Assembly (NCBI GenBank): GCA_048013815.1
Contig: CM106586.1
Span: 11,222,001-11,286,000 of the forward strand
DNA: 64,000 bases
DNA from: Setoptus koraiensis
Taxonomy: Eukaryota; Arthropoda
Direction: 5' to 3'
The translations under genes were made by a program, and so were the position numbers. The notes beneath the pieces are model-generated. The model made no database searches. It worked only from the letters and a program-made list of their open reading frames with translations, and was not told the origin of the DNA. This document shows positions 24,217 through 36,443 of the stretch, one piece after another (position 1 is the first letter of the stretch; the number at the start of each line of letters is the position of its first letter).

Positions 24217-26821
24217 ATGCCAGAGAAGCACTTCTTCAAATCAAAATATCCGGATATCGAGCCGTTGTCGTACGCGCATCAACAATTGAGTCATCTATAC
24301 ATAGACAGTTTGAACAAGCACGCCGATCGGGTCCTTCTGGTGAGTCTATTTTTTCGGCTCTGTCGTCGAATTTCTTGATTTCTTCTCGAGGTGGACTGAT
24401 TACCATGTCATGTAATCTACCGACACAACAATGTACTGACCTTTTGCGCATGATCGTCTCAACAACAGGTCGACAACGCCTCAGGTAGACAATGGACAGG
24501 TGAGTTGCCAACTAGAAATATGCCACCAGTTTTCTGTCTTGTTCCCATGCTGATGTGTCTTCGATATCCTTCGATCCAGGGGCACAAATCAAGAGCGCCG
24601 CTCTCACTATAGGCAGTGCTCTAATTGAGGAACTCGGTTTAAAAGTTGGAGATGTTTGCGGGATTCTCTACCAGCACGGCGACTGGGCAATCGTTTGCAA
24701 CATAGGTAACCGAACTAACTTATAACTCTGATTGATGGCTGACAAATGCGAAAATCGCTTGTCGGCCTCTGATGGGGCCCACCACTGATCTGATTGTTCT
24801 AACAAAGGTGCTCACGTTCGCTCTTTTCAGCTATACTGTTTGCCGGCGGAATCACTGCCTTTCATTGTCACCATGACCCTTACCGTAAGTTTGTATCGGC
24901 ATGCAAGATCTAGACTAGAATATTACTGTGAGCTCCCATAAAACTAACAGAAAAATGTACAACTTGAAAAATGATAATTTGCTTCAACAAATTTCACCAA
25001 TGTTGCCGACTTTTTCAACGCTTCGATCATCGTGCATGTAACGAAAATGCAGCCGAATATCGTCACTCATATGAGTGCGTCTCGCCGAAATTCATCTTCA
25101 CCACATCGTCATTGCACAACAACATGCTACAATTGCGGAAGGATATCAGCACAGATTTCAAGGTAATTTATCAACTACGCAATGTGTTAATTAATCTCTT
25201 TGAATTTCTCTTAATTATCGTTTATCGCACTATATGATTAACACGATATCACCGTTTCAATCGATCTCCGATGCAACGCTTGCGATGCCATTAGATTATC
25301 TGGATGGACAACGATGCCCAGCTAAACGTGAACGACCTTTCTCAAGACACAAGACCAGTGGCTCATTTGGACGATTTGAGAGCCTATTCTATTGCGCCCG
25401 AACTAAGAGACAAATTGCCCATTGATTGCGAACCGGATATGCCTGCGTCAATACTCTACACTTCCGGTTCAACTGGAATGCCCAAGGCGGTCATAAGTGA
25501 GTAGAGCTTGCTACTATAACATGCTGATGCTGCATGTGCGAGGCAATGATACATGGCGACACGTACCAGAAATCAAGAATTCTTCAACAGACCAAAATTA
25601 AAAAATTATATACTTTATATTAAATCTCGCTTGTTCGTATCGGGTGCGTCATGGTGCAGGAACTCGCAAGATGGAGGCGTACGTTTGTGTGTCGCTTCAC
25701 AACGCCAGGGCGCTTTGGAACATAGACACTGAGAGTGTTCAAGCTGGTCACGTTACGTTGGCCCACGGCACGGGAACATTTGCCATACATCAGGCCATAG
25801 TTAATGGGGCCAAATTAATAATATTAGGTTTTTATGACATCGATGAGATGTTGCCCAGTATAGAGAAATACAAAATAACCACTATGATGTTGGGCGCGGC
25901 TCATTTGCATAATTTAATGCTGGACACAACGAGAGTGGCCAAGTATGACATAAGTTCACTTGTTGATGTTATAGCAATTGGCGGCAGGATAACATCGAAT
26001 GAGGTGGCGGCTCAATTTATGGACCGACACAGTCAATGTGCGGTGCGGCAGGCCTACGGAATGACCGAAGCGGCTTTCTTGAGCATAGTGCCCAGAGAGT
26101 GAGTATTTGACGATGTCTATCACTAGAAATTAACAACTGTCAAATCGTTTCAATGATTGATCGCTAAACAATTGTTACCAAACTCCCATTATTCAACAGT
26201 AAGTGTCGCAGCGCCATAGCGAGCGCCGGCGAGCTCTTGCCCAGTGTCAAGGTGCGTCTAATTGATCGGGACCAATCGACAGAAATTAGCGACTACAACA
26301 AATCGGGCGAGCTTTATATCTACAGTCCGTTTGTGGCGCCCGGCTACTTTGGAAACGCAGCCCATAAATCACGAGAGGTGTTTATGAGTGACGGCGCCTA
26401 CAAGACCGACGATATGGCCTACATATCGTCAGATAATCAACTTTACTTACAGGGTCGCTTCTCTGAGGTGCTGTGCCTAGACGATGGCTGGAAAGTCACC
26501 CCCGAAAGTATTGAAATAGAAATAATGCAACACGAATGGGTTGCAGAGGTTGCTGTTGTTGGCGTAGCCAGCAAAAGCTTGCCAGGTTGTCACGAGCCCA
26601 GAGCTTATGTGGTTTTGAAGCAGGGCCATCCGAGCGATATTACCGAACAGGATATAATTGAATTCGTTAAAAATCGTGTCAGCCAGCCGAAATTCTTGAA
26701 CGGAGGCGCGAAAATACTCAAAAGTTTCCCCAGGACCATCATAGGCAAAATAAATCGCAAATTGTTGCGTCAATCTAGCGAATACACGGACCAACCTGAA
26801 ACAAACGGTGCAGTCAATTGA
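24217..26821 (+). CDS. 4-coumarate-CoA ligase/luciferase-like acyl-CoA synthetase
   Basis: This enzyme activates a carboxylic acid with ATP and transfers it to CoA (ANL superfamily). Eight coding exons fit by GT-AG sites and phase: 24217-24339, 24469-24499, 24580-24705, 24831-24884, 25053-25162, 25295-25496, 25660-26098 and 26200-26821. The product is 568 residues, normal for the family. The P-loop motif LYTSGSTGMPKAV lies at the end of exon 6. RQAYGMTEA (adenylate-binding) ends exon 7. YKTDDMAYI, GRFSEVLCLDDGWKVTPESI (hinge) and the catalytic Lys in TIIGKINRK lie in exon 8. No signal peptide and no C-terminal SKL-type peroxisome signal (ends NGAVN). The usual His a few residues after PKGV is absent at the exon 6-7 junction. 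AATAAA lies at 26858-26863. Substrate cannot be predicted; arthropods have many such paralogues. Confidence 0.92.
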
Positions 26822-26863
26822 CTCAATTATCTGCTGATTGCGCCACATTAATTAGGCAATAAA

Positions 26864-27502
26864 TGAGTAACCAGAGCCCACAGAATCATTCGCTCAACGA
26901 TCTATTTTTGGCCGTGTGAAAACTCTGAAAATTCGTATCTGAGCATGAATTAATTGGAGACACATTTTTTTCAATCGAAATACCGTATTTATCCAGTTTT
27001 TCTCGTTTCTACCGAAACTTGTCGAAAATACTGACATATATGTGAGGAGGAAAAGTTGCTGGCTTTGTAGTCGCTTGAAGGATCTGTGCAGCTGAATAAA
27101 GTGGTACAATATCGATCCTCCTTAACTATATTTGAAAGATCTTTGATGGCTTTTCCAAAGTTGAAAGAGTTTTCGCCGTGGATACTGTGCGGGTGCCAAC
27201 CATATAAACCATTATATCCACTTTTGTCCAACATTGGATGAAACGGTCGAAACGGTTTACAGTCTGGACGAAAGGATCGAGACCCCCCATTTTCAGCCGC
27301 TTTCGTCCATGATATAAATAGATGGAAGTGGACGAAAGTGGCCGAAGGTCGGGAGTTTCGACCCTTCATCCAGCTGGACGGAATGGTCCAAACGGTCGAA
27401 ATGGTTGAAAGTGGAGAGAGCCCACGCAACCTTGTAGAGCTTTATAAGTACAACTGACAGGTGACTGAGCGGTGTCAACTGAGGATGCGGGCGAAATAAA
27501 CC
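26864..27502. other. Intergenic DNA with a decayed gene copy
   Basis: Contains the relic described at 27045-27225 and short imperfect repeats built on GACGAAA/GGTCGAAA near 27230-27420. No intact gene is seen. Confidence 0.5.
27045..27225 (-). pseudogene. Decayed partial copy of the secreted family at 36-40 kb
   Basis: Minus-strand translation gives HSIHGENSFNFGKAIKDLSN followed by IVKED, matching the family's PYRVNNEDSYNFRKEIENLL...IAKEE. In another frame comes DIVPLYSAAQILQATTKA, matching EPIGPLYSAAIICKLVYAAA. About 18 codons between the blocks are missing and the frame changes, so it is a broken fragment covering roughly the second third of the protein. It is a host gene relic about 9 kb from the three intact copies and in the same orientation. 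Confidence 0.6.
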
Positions 27503-27510
27503 TATAAATA
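27503..27510 (+). promoter_or_regulatory. TATA box of the 139-residue secreted protein gene
   Basis: TATAAATA lies about 190 bp before the ATG at 27695. A short 31-codon open frame begins at 27551 in the leader, and an intron in the 5' UTR (GTAAAG near 27580, AACAG near 27686) is possible. Confidence 0.45.
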
Positions 27511-27694
27511 GCTCAAGCTGCATCTATTCTTATACCATACTTCTGCATTAATGGAACAGATTGACGTTGACTTACAAATTGTAAAGAGAGAAGAAGAGGA
27601 ACAATACAGTGGCGATTTGTCTCCGATTCTGTCTATTCAGACTTGAACTTTTGCATCAAAAAATTAAAATAAAATTCCGTTAACAGCAAGTAGA

Positions 27695-28114
27695 ATGAAC
27701 AAATACTTGACTTTAATTTCGGTGGTAATTGCAATTATATTTGCAATGGCGCCTTTACAGGGTGAAGGAGCAGACCCCAATAAAGAGAATGTGATTCGCA
27801 GTCAGTTGGAAATAGCCGAACATAAATTTTATGATTGTGAGAGAAGACATTCTAATATAGTCATAGAAATTCAGAAGGAACTTAGGTTACCACTGGAAGA
27901 AAAAGTGTTAGATCCACGAAGATGGGACAATCTGCACTTAGCACAGGAAAAAATAATTAAAGAGTGTAAAAAACTAGAAGACCAAGTACATGATCTAAGG
28001 CGAAAGCTGGTTGAAATAAGAAGTAGACTATATTCTGCATGTAAAAGTGCGTGTCGCGGAGCTAGCCGAGTCGTACACTCTATTAGACAAGCACCGCGCA
28101 GAATTCTACCCTAA
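27695..28114 (+). CDS. Small secreted helical protein, unknown
   Basis: The 139-residue protein has a clear signal peptide (MNKYLTLISVVIAIIFAMAP, cleavage near GEGA). The mature part is highly charged and predicted helical, with a coiled-coil-like segment at about 85-115 (LAQEKIIKECKKLEDQVHDL). The tail is basic with CKSACRGASRVV and RQAPRRILP. Four Cys are present. No family is recognised. It resembles arthropod lineage-specific secreted proteins in size and build. One exon; a TATA box lies upstream. It converges on the long glycoprotein gene at 28304-32207. Confidence 0.65.
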   Translation: MNKYLTLISVVIAIIFAMAPLQGEGADPNKENVIRSQLEIAEHKFYDCERRHSNIVIEIQKELRLPLEEKVLDPRRWDNLHLAQEKIIKECKKLEDQVHDLRRKLVEIRSRLYSACKSACRGASRVVHSIRQAPRRILP

Positions 28115-28303
28115 TTGGTTAGTCTGATCAGATCAAATTCTTTCGGCATCAGTCAACATTGTTAGATACAGGCAGCAGAATAATTGTCAATAGTTTTTTT
28201 ATTGTTACTACTACTTTCAACTGTTTGTCAAAAATACAGGGCTTAGGTTTATTCTTTGCCACCATCATAGAAACTGATATTGCCACAGTCAGCTATCTAT
28301 AAT

Positions 28304-31300
28304 CTATGAGACGCCTCTTGATCTTCGTTGCGCAATTGTAATCTCAGATATACGATGCTTCTCCGTATGGCCAATCGGATCAATCAACTAATGAGAGGAA
28401 CAAGAAAATTGTTAAATCATGAATATAGTCGATCTCTCTTATTCGTTATATCATGAATATAACGAACAAAAGACCGAAAAATGAAAAGCTTTGAAGAAAA
28501 AAAAACTACCGTGCAACAAAACTTACCATTTGTCTAGCATGTTCCATGTTATGGAGGTCGCCATCGGTTCTATGTAAATTGTTTATCATTTGTCTGTTCG
28601 ATCTAAGAACAGGACTGGTCTCGTGTTGGGGTCCCGCAACGGAACTAGGTGGCATCATAAAATTCATTTGTGGCTGATGTGGTAATCCTGAAAAGGCATG
28701 CATATTGGGATCAAATGCTGCACCGTATTCATGGAACGGTGGAAAATTCATCGAGTTGACAGGATTATGCGACATTATCTGAAAGTTATTTGGATCATTC
28801 TGATAATGAAAGCCGTTCAGCGGAAATGGATGATGATTTAAAAATGGCGACAATGGATGCAATGGTTGGACGTGTGGTGGCACGAAATGAGGTTGCTTAG
28901 GTTGAATTCGTGGAATTATCTCACTGCGTTTAGGTATTTGCTGTGAGATCGTTACTTTGTGGGTCGACTTTGGATCAACTGGCATCTTTTTTATCGTTTT
29001 GATAAGTTTTCCTGGAACTGTTTTTTGTGCAACCATCGTTTTTTGTTGCACCGGAATTCTATGTGATATAAGATGATTTGCATAGGGTATGGGATGAGAT
29101 GAAGCCGGTTGAGTTTGCGCTACAGGGATATGCACGGACCTTGAACCCGAATGAATAATAGGATTAACCTTCACCACTTCATGAGGTGCTCTAGAATTTT
29201 GATTGGTGTGGACTGTTTGAGGGAGAGCCACCAAAGGCTCAATTGCTTTGGAGGTTTTGTGAACCTTTGTGATGTGTTTTGGATTAGAAATGACCGGTCG
29301 CTCGTACTGATCTGAAATAAACGGAGGTGCATTTATAATCGTGGCTTGATGGATATTTGCTCTATCTGGTGGCTGGCTGGAATTTGTGTTTGGAGTGGTT
29401 TTATTTGTGGGCAACAATAAAAGTTCTTCAGCTGGTGGTTGTTTCTGCTCAGCCCGATCTGATGGAAAAGATTCTGACACGTTTAGTTTAATTGTTTCAT
29501 TTGGCATAGTGTGTGATTTGTTATCAGCAACTGTAAGATTTAATGTAGCTTCAGTTGAATTACTATTGTCTATTGTAATAGTCGATTTGGCTGGGCTTAT
29601 ATTCTCTATGATCGAGTCGACAGTTTTAGCATCGACTCCATGATTCAACAGACTTTTCTTTACCTCCTTGGTTGGCAATTCTCCTCTAGCCAATTTGTCT
29701 GGATCAATCTTTACTTTCATGATTATCTTCTTGTTATAGGCATGATGATAATCACTCGAGTTAGAGTTCTGCTGTTGAATATGTGATGCTGTAACATTTG
29801 TTGTTGTTCGATTGCTTGCTTGATTCACTGGTCCTGAATATATCCCGTTGGACAAAGGTATCTCTAGATGCGCTTTAGATTGGTGCGTTGCTGAATCCAC
29901 CGTAAGTTTTGGGCCAATCAGATGGTGATCTGATTCTGTACCATTAGCCACTTTATTCGAATGCTCTATTTGTCTTTGCTCAATGAGCTTGAGATAGTCA
30001 TTGACAGGTTTCGTTGGCAATCCTTCAAGTTCAATGAGAACGTTGGGGCTGGCTGGAGATGACCGCGCGTCGGTTATATTACCTGTTGCTGCTTCACTGG
30101 GAGGGGTTATCGTTTGATTGAGCGAATTCGACGACAATGTCACATTTTGCGAACCATTTGCTGGCTCAAGCTCAAGCCCACTGCTCGAATTTGAAATAGG
30201 CACCGATTGTTTGGTAATTGTGATATCATCGACAGCTTCGGGCGATTTTGTGGTCGCTACAGTTTCGATCATACCTGCAGTTCTATTTTCAATTGACGAC
30301 GTGACATTCTCTAATTTACTTAATTGTTCCATAGTCCTATTTAGGAGACCCTCAACTTCTATCGTTGGGGTAGTCGTCGGGATAGCTGACACGTTGCTAA
30401 CGCTTTCTTGCGGAACTTGAGGAATATTGTCGAGATGTGCTGGTTGAGCGGAGTCTTCAGGTGCAATCGACGGTTCAGGAGGCGATGGTGGTGCCAGTGG
30501 TGCCGGTGTTGCTTGTGTAGTCGTGGAGGCTGGTGGTGCTTGTGTAGTCGTGGGGGTCGGTGGTACTGTATCTGCGGGTGGAGTTGGCGGTGCGAGAGAT
30601 GATGCTACTGGATCCATGGGTGGATTTGGCGTTGTAAGATAGGCTAGGCCTTCGTGTAAAGTTGGCAGATCAGGAGAAGATGATGGGGTCACTGATGAGT
30701 TTGAGTCAGCGGAGGGATGTGATGACAGAGGCGAAACTGGTGGCGCAAGGTGCGGAGAAGGGACTGTTGTATCTAGAGGACTTCCGGTCGACATGACCTC
30801 GACACTAGATTCGGGCAAACTCTCAGCAGCGAGTGGGGCTGAAGTTACGGGGGCACTACTGGTCAAAACATCATTGTGCACATCATAGAACGGTGATTTT
30901 GTAGTGGAAATTAGCGCTGCAGCTTTCTCTGACTCTTGAACTTTAAGCTTAGCTGGTGTCGAATTGTTCGAATAGTCCTCTGAAAGATTTTCTTTCAAGT
31001 TTATCACCGGTTTTTCAATATTTTGCTGGTCAGTAGAATTTGATGATCGAGGTGAAGCAACTTCGATTTTTGTCGCATTTTCTTCGTTAGATGCCACAAT
31101 CTCACCGGTGGATATAGGTAAGCTTATGTTTTTTAATTCGATATAGGGCTCTTTTTCAATTCGTTTTTCGGGTGCTGTTACATTTTTGTCTAATGTCGCC
31201 GTGATGTCTTTGAATAGATTTGTTATGATGCTTTGTGAATTATTATCTTTGGTGGATAGCTCGATATTCGGCATAATCTCGTTGGAACTATTGGTAACTG

Positions 31301-32207
31301 TAATTACTGAATTATTCTCTCTGGGAATGTCTTGCATCAACAATGAATACAATTCGTGTCTGTTGTGCCGGTGCATGTGATTTACTATATCGTCTATAAG
31401 TAATTTTTCGTCATCGTGCAATTGCTGCATAGTATTAGAATCTTTTTCTGTGCCATTTTGTTGTTGACCACTCAATTGTTTCTGCTTTCTCAAGCCACAC
31501 TTTATTCTATTATCTATAATTCTGTCCAACTCCAAGTCTATTAATACATTCCAATTCTTTATGGCACAAATTTCAAAAAATTTGTACCGTTCTGTTTCTT
31601 TTGAATGACAAATTTCTCTCAATTGTTCGCGAGTTATTGGATACTCCGATGGATCGTGTTTGAATTGCGACTCCACACATTTTCCCAATCGTCCATTTGT
31701 CTGAAAAAAAAAGATGAAAAAAAAAATTGTTCCATGTTAGAACATTCAATTAGTTTATTTCAGCCAAATATCGCACACTAGATACCATGTTATTCACTTC
31801 CTACTCACATGACTGATGAATTGTCGAAATTGAAGGGCCACTCTAGTTAATTGTTTTGACGTCAACGTATCTATTTGTTCACATATAGGGTCGAGATATA
31901 CGTTCAGTTTGTATAGTCTATCTGTCAACAGCAATCGCTTACCAGAATACAAGCTAGAATCTATCACCCTTCTTTTGTGTTCACTTTCGATATCGTTGCT
32001 CAATGATGTACTATTTGTTGAATTTTCATGTTTCTCTAGCTGGTGTCCATTGGAAGAAACAGAAATTATTTTAGGCCCTATATCAGTAATATTAGATGGC
32101 GTCGTTGTTGAATTCGGGGTTTGATCAATCGATTGAACCGGTTCATCGAGAATGATGCAGGAGATAATGAAAATCACCAAATATTTCAAAATGATTGATT
32201 CAGCCAT
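28304..32207 (-). CDS. Very long secreted Ser/Thr/Pro/Asn-rich glycoprotein-like protein, unknown
   Basis: Three coding exons in phase 0: 32207-31809, 31700-28527 and 28387-28304. The product is 1218 residues. It starts with a signal peptide (MAESIILKYLVIFIISCIIL, cleavage near VQS). A helical Cys-containing segment of about 120 residues spans exons 1-2 (QLTRVALQFRQFIS, GRLGKCVES, REICHSKETERYKFFEICAI). The rest is low-complexity: many N-glycosylation sequons, a Pro/Ser/Thr-rich mucin-like part, and a Pro/His/Asn-rich end. The last exon adds LIDPIGHTEKH... and stops at TAG; AATAAA follows on this strand at 28253-28248. It lies head to tail behind another giant glycoprotein-like gene. No family is recognised. 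A cuticular, peritrophic or surface mucin role is possible but only inferred from composition. Confidence 0.7.
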
Positions 32208-32799
32208 TTTTTAATTGCTACTCAAACCAGAATGGAAATAGTCTGATTTATTCAAGCTATAGGACGCGCATCTTTAAGATTTACTGCAACCTACCCGGCT
32301 AGGAGTGCCGAGGTAAGTACTAGACAGAAAACTAGATATCTCACTGTTGAAAGTGCCGATCTCAGTTGATAAATGTTAACCACTAATGATGTAATTGGAT
32401 AACTTCACAATGTTTTGTTAACTTGTAAGGCTTCTCGAACTGAACTAAAGCATAGTAGCTAGCCGCAATAAGAAAAAAATGGCTCAAAACTTTATTCATC
32501 GACGAATTGAATCCTGACTAGCGGTTAATTTGAATGTTCAGACAAGACTTTTCGCCTCGAAAGAGGCTTGAAACGAAAATCCTTGGTGAAATAGATCTGG
32601 TGCGCGCGCCAGACGTCGGAACGCAAATCTGCTCTGATATTTTTATTCTCCTGGTGAATAATGTTCGATCGTTATATAGTTTATGTGAGGCCTTCACTTT
32701 GTAAAACAACCTCGTCTTGGGACACCTCTTTCGGTAGTCGAAGCAAGAACCTGAGATATCCTGCACCACATACAAAGTATTGAAAATGCGTTTATTCGT
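32208..32799. other. Spacer between the two long glycoprotein-like genes
   Basis: It holds the polyA signal of the upstream gene near 32788 and should contain the promoter of the downstream one. No coding sequence is supported. Confidence 0.5.
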
Positions 32800-35700
32800 T
32801 CAACTTGTAGTGGTGATATTGATCTGCTTATGATCGTTTGGTAAGGTAATGACGATTGATTGAGATCTTTTCGTGGTTGTCAACTTGGGACTATGTGTGG
32901 TAGAAGTAGAAGTGGTAGAGGTAGAAGTGGTAGAAGTAGAAGTGGTAGAAGTTGTCTCTCCTGAAAGGATCTTGCTTATGACTATTGGCTTATTTTTGCT
33001 TGCTAATTCCAAGTCTGAACTTGTGTTATAGTGACTTGCCCCCAATATGTTCAAGTCATTTTGATTAGTATATCTGATAGAATGATTGAATGGCGCAAAC
33101 TTTGTGTTAACGTCGGGGACATTTGAACTTTCGTGGTTAGATACCGGTGTCGTCTGTTTATCCGGCCCTCCTTCCTGCACAGAAGGTTTTAATGTAGTAT
33201 GAATTGCACTTTTTATCAAACCATTCAAAACGTTCTGCTGATGTTCATCAGACGATTGCGCCGCTGCTGTATCCACAGTCGATTGATTCCGCTCTTGGTG
33301 AGACTTGATCGGTAGAATTGTTGTAGATGTTGAAATCATCATGTCTTCCAGTTTTCTCATTCTGATATCTTCACCTATCAGATCATTGAGCAGCGTCCTA
33401 GATGAATTTATGTTAGTTATTCTATCGATTTTTTCAGCTAATGATTTCTCCGCCAATTTCCTCTGACCATCATGTGTCTCCTTCAACCAACTACTATTAC
33501 CAGTTACTAAATTATTGTTTGTTTTATTATTAAAGCGATCATTCATCGCACCTGTATCTATTGGGCTATAATCCTTGGCTTTGGTTGCGAGATTAGTTTC
33601 TGGACTAGTGTTGCTGCTCTTATTTGTCAGAGTGATAGCATGATCAGTTTGGATGTTCCAAAGAGGTTTGGGCATCGATGCGTTGAATTCGTGTTTATCA
33701 GCAGAAGTTTCATTTGAGTTTGGCACATGACTCTTAATAGGACTAATATCATGAGTTTCAGATGAATTTCTTGCGTATTTAGAGACGTCTTTTCTATTAT
33801 CGATCAACAGGATCAGTTTTTTAAGATTTTCCTTGAGCTCTTCGTCAGACGAAGTTCCATTCTTGGTTTTTGTGTTATTACCAGAGATATTGAGAGATTT
33901 ATTTATTTCGTGCAGTTTTGTCACCTCATTCAAAGGTGAATTTGTTTTTTCTTGACTTGTACTATCGTTTCGAGGGTCGATACGGTCGCTCACGGTACTA
34001 TCAACATGCGACTTGAATATAGGTTGATATTGTTGATCTGGAAGAATTTTCGTGTTATTGTTCAAGCCTAAATGTTGATCGCGGGTTCCATCCTGATTTT
34101 TTGACGATTTGTTGTTTGAATATTCATTCAAGTCAGTAACAGTAGGAGTGCTACGAGGTACTTTTTCAGGCGTTGGTCTCGAGGTTGTTGTCGTGGTCGA
34201 GGTAGACGTTGTAGGGTCGCCATCACTGTTGTCAGTTTCAATTGTGGTTATTATTGTTTTAGAGCCTCCATCTCCTAGTGATATTATTATAGATTTTTTG
34301 GCTTGAGATGGAACTGGCGACGAGATTGTTGTAGTGGAAGATTGATTATTTTTTTGACCATCAAAAAGAGTTTTTGTCTTTGTAGAGTTTGTGTCTGATG
34401 CCGTAGCATTGTTAGGAGAATCAGTTGTTCCTGTTTTTTTATCCTGAGAATGTGTATTCTCGGTCACTATGGTCACCTTAGTGGTGGTCTTTTGCTGCTG
34501 ATCGTTTACTTTTATAACCGAACCGGAAGCACTCGGACTAGATTGTTTCGGTGTTATCGCGTTGTTCGTTTTATTGCTGGGCAAGATTTTCTCGTTTTCT
34601 TCTGGAAAAAGGGAATTCAATTGGTCTACTTCATCGAAACTGTAATTATCGTCCGCAACCTTACTCTTTATTGGTTTGTCTGCAACCAATACGGCTTTTG
34701 ACTTTATTTCAGAGGGCGGCTCTATGATGGTCAGTCCAGTCCATTGATCACGGTCGAGGCCGGTCAACTGAGGCATCTGTCCATATTTTACATTGTGCAT
34801 GATAAGTTCAGTTAAATCGTATAGTTCGTAAGTGAAATCGTGAATCCTTTGCATGCTCCTAACTAAAGCCTTTCGAATGTCAACCCAAAAGCCGGTATCT
34901 CCTTCGGACGATACTGAATGTGCCGCATTGATGTGATTTTTCTCCCCTGACAACAATTTGTTTATTACGGCCGGAGATCTATCCTTGCAACACGAACACT
35001 CGACACACTTAAAGTTTCAGAGTAAAGAATGTTTATAAATCGATTGAAACATGTCGGGAAATAGCTGTTGTTCCGCAAGTGAGGTGTTCAGAAAAAAATA
35101 CTTACACTGTGACTTTTCAGCACTCTGAAAGTAGCTTTACTGTTTCTAGCTAGTGGTGGAACAACTTTGTGAACATTGAACAATCTGGCTGATTTTGTCA
35201 CGAAACAAATTATATTTGGTGTCATCAGTTTTCGTGTATCGGGTAGAGAATCTGAGTGATTCATGCCTGGCTTGACACTAGTGTGATTGTGGTGTATCTT
35301 GTATTTGATGGGACCTGGACAGCAGCATAAATCCCCACTCAAGTCGCTGTCACTGGCCCTCCTGAACAAACAACCAATATTGCCATATTTTACACGTTTT
35401 CCATCTATGCTACCACAATCTTTGAATTCATTTGTTCTATTTGTCACATGTTTATGCTTCAAAGATTGGGTTGTATTAAGACTATCACTATTGTGAACGT
35501 GCCAGCTATTGATGATCTCAGGCTCTGAAGTTGCATTCTCGATATTACTTGTGTTGTAATCAGAATAAGCTAAATTTAATGGATCTACTTCGTCAAGAAT
35601 TATTTTTCTAACTGGAGCACCTTTCAAAGCTATAAGGAAGATACCAACAAGGGCGTATGCCAAACACAACACAATTGCTATAAGGCAGCGTCTATATTTT

Positions 35701-35855
35701 ATGATTTCATCTAATGTGGCCTTTGTTAATTGATAATGGCCTTTCTGTTCTATGGAGACGCTAGCACTTGTGCAGCTCGATCTATCATTATACAGACTAT
35801 TCATTGGTAACCTAACTGTTGAAGGTCGACTGATAGAATATTCGTTTTTAAGCAT
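32800..35855 (-). CDS. Long type II membrane protein with Ser/Thr/Asn-rich ectodomain, unknown
   Basis: Two coding exons, 35855-35106 and 35007-32800, joined in phase 0, give 985 residues. The N-terminal 55 residues are cytosolic. One transmembrane helix follows at about 57-80 (CLIAIVLCLAYALVGIFLIA) with no signal peptide, so a type II topology is inferred. Next is a Cys-rich segment (CLFRRASDSDLSGDLCCCPG; then CVECSCC after the splice), a helical stretch (RKALVRSMQRIHDFTYELYD) and about 600 residues of low-complexity Ser/Thr/Asn/Asp with many sequons. Near the end a Thr/Ser repeat (TSTTSTSTTS) occurs. The stop TGA is followed after three bases by AATAAA, so the 3' UTR is very short. No family is recognised. 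Tandem with the gene at 28304-32207. Confidence 0.7.
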
Positions 35856-36443
35856 GTCCCTTTCTTCTATTAAGTCTTAAATGTCCACAATTATATCATC
35901 AAAAATTACAATATAGCACAACTGTTTTCCTTAAGACACCCGTAGAAATTCTTGAATAACTGCAAACATCATCATATTCAATTGGTCGTGAAGGGATTTT
36001 TTTATTTTACTTTTGAAGGTTTACACTAGAGCAAACTTTGTGACTCTCATGTTGTTTTTGATTTTAAATTGGTTTTCGGTAACATGATAGCGAGCTAAAC
36101 AACTTGTATGTCCTCATTAATCATGGCTGCGATAAAAGTCAATCGCTGCTACAACACATGACCTGTTTGATTAATTGATCATTGCTCATAACTTGTTTGT
36201 TGAAATTATCTAAGTTATGATAAGTTATCTAAGTTCTCCAAGAAAATTCATTACTTTGCCATTGTGCGAAACATGATTCATGCATAATAAAAGAACGCCT
36301 TCGCGAGATATATAAAATAAAATATAGGTGAGCCTATTGGTTTGTACTGGACAAATCGATTGAGTCGGGTTCGAGTGACAATGTATGGTTGTGTATCGGC
36401 GCGAAATCGATAGGTGTCGCATGTCATAATTTTGATGTCAAGA
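35856..36443. other. Intergenic DNA
   Basis: AT-rich, no supported gene. It should include the promoter of the type II membrane protein gene and the 3' flank of the first family copy. Confidence 0.5.

Noticed and set aside
27695-28114. Homology of this small secreted protein to the 36-40 kb family
   Set aside because: Both have signal peptides and helices, but no shared motifs could be aligned.
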